Assembly: GCF_002911695.1 (NCBI RefSeq)
Contig: NZ_PQBS01000040.1
Location: forward strand, 246,571 to 310,570
DNA: 64,000 nt
Source: Gracilimonas amylolytica
GTDB lineage: Bacteria; Bacteroidota; Rhodothermia; Balneolales; Balneolaceae
Reading direction: 5' to 3'
Under the pieces are notes generated by a model, which did no database searches, was not told the origin of the DNA, and saw only the letters and a list, made by a program, of their open reading frames with translations. The position numbers and the translations under genes are program-made. Of the stretch, positions 35,453-43,202 are shown piece after piece. The number at the start of each line of letters is the position of its first letter. Within the stretch, counting starts at the first letter, position 1.

Positions 35453-36143
35453 GAAACACCTCATCTTGGTGATATTCCAAATATTCTCGATGCCTGTCTT
35501 CCAGTTTGATTTGCATGGATTCGTTGATACCCAAAATTTCAGGGCTTTCAAGAATTTCAGATATTAGAATTTGTCCTTTGCCGTTAAATGAAATGAACCC
35601 GGTATCAAAAGCCCTGTCGAGGTTCGGAGTGAGTAGCAGCCCGTTATACTTATCAAGCCTTTCCTGATTATCGGAATCTCTCCAAGGTTTTATATGAGAA
35701 GCAATTAACATTGAAGGTGTTTTATATCTCGTTACTGCACAGCCCTTCCAGTATGAGAGTAAATTCCGTCTAAATTCTCCTTGACCAACTCTTGAGTTTA
35801 TGAGTGTAACTTTATCCGTTTCCGCATACGAGCTATCTCTTATGATTTCTTCTAAGTCTTCCTCCAATTCGTCAGAAGCATTCTTTAAATACTCTTGGTA
35901 TTTATTCAGGGCACTGCTGTACATGTGATTCCCTTTCTCATTCCGCTCAATAAAAATGGGAAGCTGTGCAATTTTCTCAGAAAGCTTTTCAAATTCCCGT
36001 GGGTTGGATACTTCGATTAAAGAGGAGTCAACCAATCCTGCTTCTCTTGCCCATTCCGAAATGGAACCGAAAATTGCACCGGAATACTTTTTTACAGAAG
36101 CTTCCGATAGTTTTGTTGAATTAAGCCATCTTTTGAAAGTCAT
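35442..36143 (-). CDS. HNH restriction endonuclease
   Basis: Probable restriction partner of the C5 methyltransferase. The 233-residue protein has a variable N-terminal half and a C-terminal HNH_2-type domain: GQGEFRRNLLSYWKGCAVT, then MLIASHIKPWRDSDNQERLDKYNGLLLTPNLDRAFDTGFISF. The GQ..FR, SHI.PW and NG..L.P..D.AFD residues are the family hallmark of many type II-associated HNH nucleases. It converges with vsr, overlapping by 11 nt, so its own promoter lies near 36160. AT-rich like the rest of the island. Confidence 0.88.
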   Translation of the reverse strand: MTFKRWLNSTKLSEASVKKYSGAIFGSISEWAREAGLVDSSLIEVSNPREFEKLSEKIAQLPIFIERNEKGNHMYSSALNKYQEYLKNASDELEEDLEEIIRDSSYAETDKVTLINSRVGQGEFRRNLLSYWKGCAVTRYKTPSMLIASHIKPWRDSDNQERLDKYNGLLLTPNLDRAFDTGFISFNGKGQILISEILESPEILGINESMQIKLEDRHREYLEYHQDEVFLSF

Positions 36144-36299
36144 TCACTTAAGTTGATTTAATGATCTTAAAGAATATATCAATTCCAATCGGCCTTAGAA
36201 AAAAAGCGTTAAAAAGATGACGGAATGTAGCGTTAAGAAAGAAATCAAACCGCATGGCACTTTACTTTCAGGCAAGCCCGGTGATTTTTTTTTAACGTA

Positions 36300-37045
36300 A
36301 TGGAGTCAGACTCAGCTCATTTTTCGCAGCCGGGAGCTTTTGTTTCTGGAGCCTGTGCTGATGCAGATCAGTATCGGCACAAAAGAAAGGGGGGGAATTG
36401 AATACAGGTACACAATCCTGACCGTTATTAATAGCCTAATACTTCGAAGCAGGAGCTTCGGGGAAGAGTACGAAGGTAGACCTTCGTAACGAGGCAACGC
36501 GGTGTATATCGAATATCCAACAAGGAATACTGAATGGTGAAGTAGATCCTGGAAATCCGTTTGATAATCCTGTAAATCCTGGTTCAAAACGATGTACTAA
36601 CCAAAGCCCATGCATTGCTGTCTGTTTGCCAGGTATAACAGGCGTCCTTCTCCTTGCCCACGAATGCTCGGGGCAGGCGAGGAGAAGACAGAAGAGGTCG
36701 TGAACAGGGTAACCGGGTAGTTTTGACCGGGGACCGAAGACAGATGACGGTGTTTAAGTCGATATAGGTAACCAGCTATGAATAGGCAAGATCCTTCGGT
36801 TCCTCAGGATGACCACTTTTTGGGTTCGTAAGTCAAATCCAACCCCTCACACCCTCCGCCAGCCGGCGGATCAGCATGACGCCCTTATTTGGTTTGCTTG
36901 CTCGCTACAGGGGAACTCTTTGAATATCGAACAGAAGAATATCCAATATCGAATAATGAAGTGGTTAATTTGTATGGATATATTGAATAGGTCCCATTTC
37001 AAAATTCAATATTCCTTGTTCAATATTCAATATTCCAAAGTTCCA
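36300..37045. repeat. Mixed repeats at the left side of fic
   Basis: This contains a perfect TACGAAGGT/ACCTTCGTA hairpin (about 36468-36487) and one copy (36541-36890) of a second dispersed family: 'aatcctggttcaaaa', 'ccaaagcccatgc', 'cttctccttgccc', 'ccgccagccggcgga'. It then has loose tandems of ATTCAATATT/GAATATCGAA words (36919-37040) that end at the fic stop. 36144-36300 is AT-rich spacer with nothing recognised. Confidence 0.7.
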
Positions 37046-37046
37046 A

Positions 37047-38132
37047 TTATCCGGTCGAAAGAAGGTCATAAAGCCGGGTATTCAGGTACAGGACCTCCCG
37101 CCCCACCTGTCTGCTCTTCAGGAAACCGGCCGATTCCAGCTCCTTCAGATAATCAGCAGCCGTCTGTCGCTTGGCCAGGTCACGTTCCACCAGGAACTTC
37201 ACTTTACAATAGGGCTGCTCAAACAATAACTCGATCAGTTCCTTGGAATACACGCGGTCGGGTAATACCGATTTAGCTTCGGCCAGGGTCTCTTCCAATA
37301 GCTGTTGAATGTCATCAATGCGGGACATGGTCTTTTCGGAGGTTTGCCGAACGGCCTCCATCATGAACAGGATCCATGGTTCCCAGGCCTCCTGCTCGGT
37401 GACCTCCCGCAGCAGCCGGTAATAATCCGGTTTATGGGCAATGATATGATCACTGAGATACAGCACCGGCTGATGGAGCAGGTTTTGCCGCATGAGGTAG
37501 AGGATATTCAAAATACGTCCGGTTCGCCCGTTGCCGTCCTCAAACGGATGGATGGCCTCAAGCTGATAATGCATTACCGCCATCTTGATCAGCGGGTCGG
37601 TGTCATCTTCGGCCTGAATATAATCTGCCAGGTTCTGAAGCAACCCAAGGATCAGTTCTTTTCCCTCGGGCGGCCAGTAGATGATCTTCCGGGTCCTGGG
37701 ATTGGCGATCACGGTTCCGGAATCTTCCCGAATCCCATCCTTCGATTCCTTGATGGTCTGCATGAGTTCCACAAAGAAAGTGGGGCCAAGGTCGTTGTTC
37801 TCCAGCTTTGAGATGCCCTGCCATAAGGCCTGCCGGTATCGCAGCACCTCTTTGGTCTGAGGGTCCGTTTGCTGATCGTTTGCCGAAAGCGCCATGAACA
37901 GTTTATCATTGGTTGTGACGATATTCTCGATCTCCGAACTCGCCTTCGCCTCCTGCGCCACAATACTGTTGATCAAAATGGAGGGATTGGGAAGTCCCTG
38001 AGCCTTCCCCTTCAGCTCCGCCAGCGCACGATTGGCCGCAATGGCGGCTTTCAGGATCGCCGGTGATTCCAGATCCGCCTTCGGCGGCAGCAGAGGGAGT
38101 ATGTTATAAGGCTGATTGGCGTAATCGGACAT
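37047..38132 (-). CDS. Class II Fic protein with winged-helix tail
   Basis: A 361-residue Fic-domain AMP/nucleotidyl transferase. The inhibitory motif SSEIEN (fits [S/T]xxxE[G/N]) lies before the core near residue 64, which makes it class II (self-inhibited). The catalytic motif is HPFEDGNGRTGR (near residue 196). The C-terminal ~80 residues look like a winged helix (FEQPYCKVKFLVERDLAKRQTAADYLKELESAGFL). That suggests DNA binding and self-regulation. A cluster of TGTCGA half-sites lies just upstream of the start. Copies of one dispersed repeat flank the gene on both sides. Target protein is unknown. Confidence 0.93.
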   Translation of the reverse strand: MSDYANQPYNILPLLPPKADLESPAILKAAIAANRALAELKGKAQGLPNPSILINSIVAQEAKASSEIENIVTTNDKLFMALSANDQQTDPQTKEVLRYRQALWQGISKLENNDLGPTFFVELMQTIKESKDGIREDSGTVIANPRTRKIIYWPPEGKELILGLLQNLADYIQAEDDTDPLIKMAVMHYQLEAIHPFEDGNGRTGRILNILYLMRQNLLHQPVLYLSDHIIAHKPDYYRLLREVTEQEAWEPWILFMMEAVRQTSEKTMSRIDDIQQLLEETLAEAKSVLPDRVYSKELIELLFEQPYCKVKFLVERDLAKRQTAADYLKELESAGFLKSRQVGREVLYLNTRLYDLLSTG

Positions 38133-38157
38133 AAATGCTCATTATTAAATGATAATG

Positions 38158-38216
38158 TGTCGAAATATACGCAATTTATCGACATATATTACCCACCTGT
38201 CGATATCATCGACAGG
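38158..38216 (-). promoter_or_regulatory. Operator cluster upstream of fic (four TGTCGA half-sites)
   Basis: Half-sites TGTCGA/TCGACA start at 38158, 38179, 38198 and 38209, in alternating orientation. The last two form a perfect inverted repeat CCTGTCGA-tatca-TCGACAGG (38196-38216). Starts are 21, 19 and 11 nt apart, close to whole helical turns. It lies 26 nt upstream of the fic ATG, so it probably overlaps the promoter. The fic winged helix is the obvious candidate binder (inference). Confidence 0.65.
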
Positions 38217-38224
38217 ATGGTGGT

Positions 38225-38765
38225 AAATGAATCCTGTAAATCCCGGTTCAAAACACGGCACTAACCAAAGCCCATGCTTTGTTGTCTGTTTACCAGGCAT
38301 AACAAGAGTCCTTCTCCTTGCCCACGAATGCTCGGGGCAGGCGAGGAGAAGACCTGCCTCAAACGGCAGGCAGGCAGATGGGGTCGTGATCAGGGTAATC
38401 AAATCAGAATAGGCAAGATCCTTCTCCGTCAGCCGGCGGATCAGGATGACCCATTTTGAGTTGGTTTGTATGCAGTTTACTACCAAACCCTGGCTACTTT
38501 TACCCACCCCTTAATCCCCGCCCAAGCGGGGAAACTCCTGGTTGGATCTTGGGAATCCGTTTTATAATTCTGTAAATCCCGGTTCAAAACACAGCACTGA
38601 CCAAAGCCCATGCTGTGCTATCTATTTACTAAGCATAAATTACGTCCTCCTCCGCCAGCCGGCGGATCAGGATGACGCCCTTTTTGGGTTTTGTGGGCAG
38701 AAATACCCCCCACTTCGAAATTGAATGTTGAATGCCTGCCTGCGGCGAGGCAGGTTCAATATTCG
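38225..38765. repeat. Two further copies of the fic-flanking repeat
   Basis: Copies at 38225-38460 and 38545-38695 share 'aatcccggttcaaaacac', 'ccaaagcccatgc', 'cttctccttgccc' (first copy only) and 'ccgccagccggcggatcagg'. In the first, a GC-rich palindrome (CCTGCCTCAAACGGCAGGCAGG) interrupts the unit. A CCTGCCTGC/ATATTCGATATTC element (38732-38770) closes the gap and supplies the next gene's stop codon. No coding potential. Confidence 0.75.
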
Positions 38766-38769
38766 ATAT

Positions 38770-39867
38770 TCAATATCCTTCCGGGCGGTAATCGCGCGGG
38801 GTGAGATCTGCCAGGCGGTGAAAACCGAAATAGCCAAGCTGAGTTACGCCATACGGCTGCACGACCTCCCCGTCGGCATCTACGGTGATGGAGCGGTCGT
38901 TCAGTTCCAGCCACGAAACCTGTGACTTGATCGGGCCGCGTTTCAGCTCAGTCGCCCAATTCAGGTAGCGCCGATCCTCAGGCTCGCGGGTGTAGATGAT
39001 CTCCAGAAAGCCGGAATACTGCACCTGATGCAGATAGGCCCGCTCGCCTTCTTCCACAATACGGTCAACATTCACCGGCCGGCGATGGTCGGAAAATCCG
39101 GGTTGCCGCGATTCCCTTACGTTGTACAACAAAAAGCCTTCCTCCTCGAGGCGGTCGTCCAGTATGGCCAGCCAAAAGTGCCGCATCGAACCATAAAAAG
39201 CCTCACGGCGGTTGGCTTCCCACTCGGCCTGCTGCAGGGAGTCGCGGGGCGTCATCTCCGTGAAAAGCGGTTCCCCATCCCAGAAGGTGCGGTCGCCCGT
39301 ATGCTTGAATTCATTCAGGTAGTAGGTGACCTGATACCCCAGCGACCTATTCACGATCTGCAACGGAGCCAGGGCTTTGGCAGTCAGCCGGCCCCAAAAA
39401 TTGGAGTCGAACCGTAGAACTTCCGGATTAAGGATCACCGTGGACTCGGCTCCTTCGGTATAACCCAGGAAGAGTTCTTCAAAATAGTCGTAGTTCTTGC
39501 GCCATTTGTCGTCAAGGTGATCCACATTCAGGTCACCCATTTGGTACACGACCGGCTTCAGGCTGAGGTCGATGAGTTTGTGGTCGCCATCGCCCATTTG
39601 TAACCCGTAGGTCTTGCGGCCATATCCGATACGGGAGATCACCAGGCGGTAAAATCCGGGTGGAATGTCGCGCATCATATAGCGGCCGGTGGCATCGGTC
39701 TGCGTACCGATTTTGGTCCCCGATAAAAAGATATGTGTGCCTTGCAGCGGCTGTCCGGTATCGGAATCTGTGAGTCGCCCCGCCACAACGCCCTGAGCCC
39801 AAAGCGGTTGCATACCAAACCACGTGGTAAAACCACTGATCAGCAATATGTATATCATTTGACGCAT
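38770..39867 (-). CDS. Secreted protein with carboxypeptidase-regulatory-like domain
   Basis: A 365-residue exported protein. It has a signal peptide (about 1-24, ending LWAQ), then a carboxypeptidase-D regulatory-like beta domain (VVAGRLTDSDTGQPLQGTHIFLSGTKIGTQTDATGRYMMRDIPPGFYRLVISRIGYG, about 26-90). The remaining ~270 residues match no family I know. They carry several Trp/Tyr-rich strands and a WWRK-free charged end, and this layout is common in Bacteroidota envelope proteins without a known role. No TonB barrel follows. The terminal Tyr and TGA lie in a dispersed repeat. Confidence 0.75.
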   Translation of the reverse strand: MRQMIYILLISGFTTWFGMQPLWAQGVVAGRLTDSDTGQPLQGTHIFLSGTKIGTQTDATGRYMMRDIPPGFYRLVISRIGYGRKTYGLQMGDGDHKLIDLSLKPVVYQMGDLNVDHLDDKWRKNYDYFEELFLGYTEGAESTVILNPEVLRFDSNFWGRLTAKALAPLQIVNRSLGYQVTYYLNEFKHTGDRTFWDGEPLFTEMTPRDSLQQAEWEANRREAFYGSMRHFWLAILDDRLEEEGFLLYNVRESRQPGFSDHRRPVNVDRIVEEGERAYLHQVQYSGFLEIIYTREPEDRRYLNWATELKRGPIKSQVSWLELNDRSITVDADGEVVQPYGVTQLGYFGFHRLADLTPRDYRPEGY

Positions 39868-40039
39868 GTTTGCCCCTCAGGATCTATCTAACTATCAAAC
39901 GGTTAAAGACCAATTCCGATACCGATACCGATACTCAGATTCTAATAACAACCCACAAGAGGTGCAAGGGGAAGAGGTTGGTTTTAGTGATTGGTGATTA
40001 GTGATTTGTGTTAAGCCTGCCTACTGGGGAGACCGGTGC

Positions 40040-40310
40040 TAAATTTGTCTTCGTGGGAGGTTGAGCAATGTATTCGATCATAGAACTCTTTGGAATGGAA
40101 CGCGGATAACACGGATACGGCTGATCATCACGGAATGATGAGAAACGAGTTCTTATGCTCAAATTCAATAACGGTCCTTAACTAAACTATAGGATCCCCG
40201 CCTTCGCGGGGATGTCCGGTGGAGGGGGCGGTGGAAGATCAGACATCCGCGAAATCCCAGAATCCCCTAAATCCGCGATTCACAGATGATGCACGTACCA
40301 AAGCTCCAAC
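40040..40310 (-). repeat. Composite hairpin repeat, copy 7 (partial, reverse)
   Basis: Gap 39868-40316. A loose gtgattggtgattagtgattt tandem (39982-40010), then a reversed partial copy: a trace of the ggttgggca segment, the CATCCCCGC-type hairpin (40194-40217), and the ggatttcgcggatg/gattcaca module (40243-40290). It ends just before the toxin remnant. Confidence 0.75.
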
Positions 40311-40316
40311 CCCTAT

Positions 40317-40373
40317 TTAATGACTTTGCCTGTGATCCAAAATCGTGATCACATGTATCCTCTTTTCAGCCAT
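40317..40373 (-). pseudogene. Remnant of a RelE/ParE-type toxin gene
   Basis: An 18-codon frame overlaps the antitoxin stop by 8 nt: MAEKRI followed by HVITILDHRQSH and a stop. The first residues resemble the start, and the rest the last strand (typically HV.T.FD.RQ), of RelE/ParE toxins. The ~80 residues between are missing. This fits an internal deletion of a toxin that once followed the antitoxin in the usual overlapping order. Too short for certainty. Confidence 0.5.
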
Positions 40374-40593
40374 GTTTTTCCCAGAATTCCTTACTGCTTA
40401 GTGATCGACCTTCTTTTAGATCCTCTTGCCCCTTTTTGATCGATCCCCTTTCATCGTCGGTTAATCCCTCATACCAATACTCTTGTAAGGACCCGGATTC
40501 CTTCATCAATTTTAAAGTCTCAAGCAGATCCTCATTCCCCGGCTTAGTGATCCACTCCACTAATTCTTCCCTGACCGCATTGTTTTCATCCAT
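40366..40593 (-). CDS. Small antitoxin-like protein, now without an intact toxin
   Basis: A 75-residue acidic, helical protein. Its end (LTDDERGSIKKGQEDLKEGRSLSSKEFWEKHG) follows the pattern of antitoxins of RelE/ParE modules in Bacteroidota, which carry L[T/S]..E...I..G..D...G...S..E. A good AGAGGAAC ribosome site lies before the ATG. The normal partner is a toxin gene directly downstream; here only an 18-codon remnant is found. It may be a solitary antitoxin kept by chance or by cross-regulation. Confidence 0.65.
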   Translation of the reverse strand: MDENNAVREELVEWITKPGNEDLLETLKLMKESGSLQEYWYEGLTDDERGSIKKGQEDLKEGRSLSSKEFWEKHG

Positions 40594-40679
40594 GGCATGT
40601 TCCTCTTTTAATTCAATTTAAATATATAAAATTCAACCCACCACTGCTCAAAGCTGTTCCTGAGTTTTTGACCTTGAAA

Positions 40680-41185
40680 TCAAAACCGGTAACCGAATTA
40701 ACTGAATGACTGATCTTTTGATTGACCGGAGACGGTGAGTCAGGAACCGTTTTGTTTTGTGAATTTATCCCAACGGGATGACATAACTAGCCCCGGGATT
40801 TATCCCGGGGTAGATATGAGAATCAAAGAACCTCCGCCCGGTGGGTTGTATGGCCCAGATGGTCATTCGGAGGTTGGGCAATACATTCGGTCCTGAGACC
40901 ATCGTGGCACAATTCACTCACGCGGACCGGGAGCCTGCCTGCCGTTGAGGTAGGGCCCGGACATGCGTTCTCCCGATTATATCGGGAAGTTTGGGAACAA
41001 GCCTATTGTAACACCGCACAGGCGAGACGCCTGCGTTAGTGCTAAGTTGAATGGTGGTGTTTTATCAAGCTATCAGATCCCCGCCTGCGTGGGGATGACC
41101 GGTGGAGGGGGCGGTGGTAGATCAGACATCCGCGAAATCCAAAAATCTCCTGAATCCGCGATTCACAGATGATGCACTCGACTGT
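40680..41185 (-). repeat. Composite hairpin repeat, copy 8 (reverse)
   Basis: On the minus strand: gattcac/ggatttcgcggatg (41126-41170), CATCCCCGC-type hairpin (41078-41100), GCGCAGGCG hairpin (41010-41043), cgttcccaa module with GC-rich palindrome (40905-41005), AACCTCC/GGAGGTT stem (about 40825-40880), CCCCGGGA/TCCCGGGG (40791-40810), a degenerate ATCCC hairpin and ATCGGT-like traces (40690-40720). It fills the gap before ypdA. Confidence 0.85.
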
Positions 41186-41223
41186 GAATCCATTGGACAC
41201 TACCCCAAACACCCGGTGTTTAA

Positions 41224-42177
41224 CTACAAACTCTTCTCTACATGGTTGGCGATCTGCTCGGCGTGGATCCGGGAGTTTTCGATGAACAGGCTGCTGGTGT
41301 CCATGCCGCCGCATACCACACCGGCCACATACACACCCTTACGTTTGGTCTCGAGACTGTTCTCATCGTACACCGGCATGCACTTTTCATCGTCGGTCAG
41401 CTCAATACCCAGGCTTTCCATCAGATCGTAATTAGGGTGGTAGCCGGTCATGGCAAGCACAAAATCGTTTTCCAGGGTGACCTCCCCGTCGGGAGTATCC
41501 AACACCACTTCCTTCTCACGGATCTCCTTCACATTAGAGTTGAAATACGCAGGGATCTCTTCATTCTTGATCCGGTTCTCGATATCCGGTTTCACCCAAT
41601 ATTTTACCGTCGGTTTGATGGTATCGTACTTCAGCAGCATACTTACCTCGGCTCCGCCTCTCCAGCATTCCAGAGCGGCATCCACGGCTGAGTTACCTCC
41701 GCCTACCACCAGCACCTTCTGCCAAGCATAAGGATGCGGCTCATCATAATAATGCTTCACCTTGGGCAGTTCCTCACCCGGCACATTCATCATATTCGGC
41801 TTGCCATAAAATCCGGAAGCCACGATCACCTTATCGGCCTTATAAGTATCCTTATCCGTTGTAACGGTGAAGTTGCCATCTTCCCCTTTCATTCGTTCTA
41901 CTGTTTCGTACAGGTTCACCGGCAGTTCATAATGCTCAGCCACCCGACGATAGTATTCCAGCGCTTCTGCCCGGGTTGGCTTTGAGCCATGTGAAATAAA
42001 AGGAATGTTGCCGATCTCAAGTTTATCGGAAGTGGAAAAGAAGGTCATGTTAGTGGGATAATGAAAAATGGAATTCACCAAACACCCTCTCTCAATGATC
42101 TTGAATGGAATATTGCGTTCTTTGAGTGCGATTCCCGTGGCAAGCCCAATGGGCCCCGCTCCAATGATAATGACCAT
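41224..42177 (-). CDS. YpdA-like FAD/NAD(P)-binding thiol-disulfide reductase
   Basis: A 317-residue flavoprotein. FAD Rossmann motif VIIIGAGPIGLATGIAL begins at residue 2, the NAD(P) motif VLVVGGGNSAVDAALECW near the middle, and ATG(Y)HP late. The lack of a CxxC motif and the N-terminal FFSTSDKLEIGNIPF stretch fit the YpdA family, proposed as bacillithiol disulfide reductase. Bacillithiol occurs in some Bacteroidota-related lineages, so a redox role is plausible. It stands alone. Confidence 0.85.
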   Translation of the reverse strand: MVIIIGAGPIGLATGIALKERNIPFKIIERGCLVNSIFHYPTNMTFFSTSDKLEIGNIPFISHGSKPTRAEALEYYRRVAEHYELPVNLYETVERMKGEDGNFTVTTDKDTYKADKVIVASGFYGKPNMMNVPGEELPKVKHYYDEPHPYAWQKVLVVGGGNSAVDAALECWRGGAEVSMLLKYDTIKPTVKYWVKPDIENRIKNEEIPAYFNSNVKEIREKEVVLDTPDGEVTLENDFVLAMTGYHPNYDLMESLGIELTDDEKCMPVYDENSLETKRKGVYVAGVVCGGMDTSSLFIENSRIHAEQIANHVEKSL

Positions 42178-42339
42178 TTATTTTGCTTGTTTTATATTTG
42201 AGTGTGTGATCTCTAACAACAGGGGTAAGATACGAATCGTTTGAGTGTTTGGACAATGAAAGCCCGGAACTATTCTCGCCCGATTGTGATATGGTAGGAT
42301 GTCCACGTTTCCAATTTATAACTCCTTTAACTTTTTGAA

Positions 42340-43113
42340 ATGAATCTAATGCTGAGAACTCTCTGTCTGCTGAGTGTATTGATCCTAATTCTGAGCCCAA
42401 CTCTGACAGCTCAACTTTTAAATGTCGAAAGCGTGCGCGCCAATGGCGATTCCACAGGATGGTACGGTGAGCTTGAATTCGACCTGTCCCTCAACCATTA
42501 CAATGAGAACGTATTTGAATTCACCAACGAATCCAATCTGTCCTATTTCTCCGATCAACACGCCTATATGCTGCTGAACGAGATCAAGTTTGTCAATCTG
42601 GATGGAAATTCGGTCATCAGCAGTGGGTATGTACATGTGCGATCGACCTTGCGGAGATCAAGAACATGGTCCCCCGAGCTGTTCCTTCAGTATCAGTACA
42701 ATAACAATCTTGGTTTGAATAATCGTGCGTTGGGGGGAGCCGGCATCAAATACCGCTTTTACCGATCTGATAAATGGCAGGCTAGTATCTCTACCGCCTT
42801 GATGGCAGAATATGAGGAATGGCAGCTGAATGAAGAGGCATCCATAGAAAATGAATTCCTGAAGAGCACAAGTAATATCTCCTTGCGGGGCAGGCTCAGT
42901 GAAACGGCAAGATTCAAGCTGGTCGGCTACTATCAGGCGCGGCCCGACCGATACCTGAAGGGACGGTCTATTCTTGAGTCGGAACTGGAAATGGACCTGA
43001 GTAAACGTGTGGCGGTTTCCATCAGCTTTGTGGCTTCTTATGATGCCGAACCGATCATCGACATCCCAAATCTCACTTACGAATTAAGTAATGGTTTCGT
43101 TATCCGTTTGTAA
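42340..43113 (+). CDS. DUF481-like outer-membrane beta-barrel protein
   Basis: A 257-residue protein with signal peptide (about 1-24, ending TLTAQ). The mature part alternates polar and hydrophobic residues typical of a small beta-barrel (GWYGELEFDLSLNHYNENVFEFTNESNL..., LFLQYQYNNNLGLNNRALGGAGIKYRF). It resembles the DUF481 family of salt-inducible outer-membrane proteins. It ends in ...GFVIRL. The patatin-barrel gene follows after 89 nt in the same direction. Function unknown. Confidence 0.7.
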   Translation: MNLMLRTLCLLSVLILILSPTLTAQLLNVESVRANGDSTGWYGELEFDLSLNHYNENVFEFTNESNLSYFSDQHAYMLLNEIKFVNLDGNSVISSGYVHVRSTLRRSRTWSPELFLQYQYNNNLGLNNRALGGAGIKYRFYRSDKWQASISTALMAEYEEWQLNEEASIENEFLKSTSNISLRGRLSETARFKLVGYYQARPDRYLKGRSILESELEMDLSKRVAVSISFVASYDAEPIIDIPNLTYELSNGFVIRL

Positions 43114-43202
43114 CACATGATGTTCCTAAAACCATTACATTTAAACCCTGTTTTCATCACCAATCAACCTATACCGTTCGTTCAGGAACATCATAATACA
43201 CT

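Noticed and set aside
30100-36300. Prophage or integrative element carrying the defence island
   Set aside because: No integrase, attachment repeat, tRNA junction or phage gene is found at either edge.
36809-37276. Plus-strand frame overlapping the fic 3' end
   Set aside because: It is made of dispersed repeat plus antisense fic and shows no domain.
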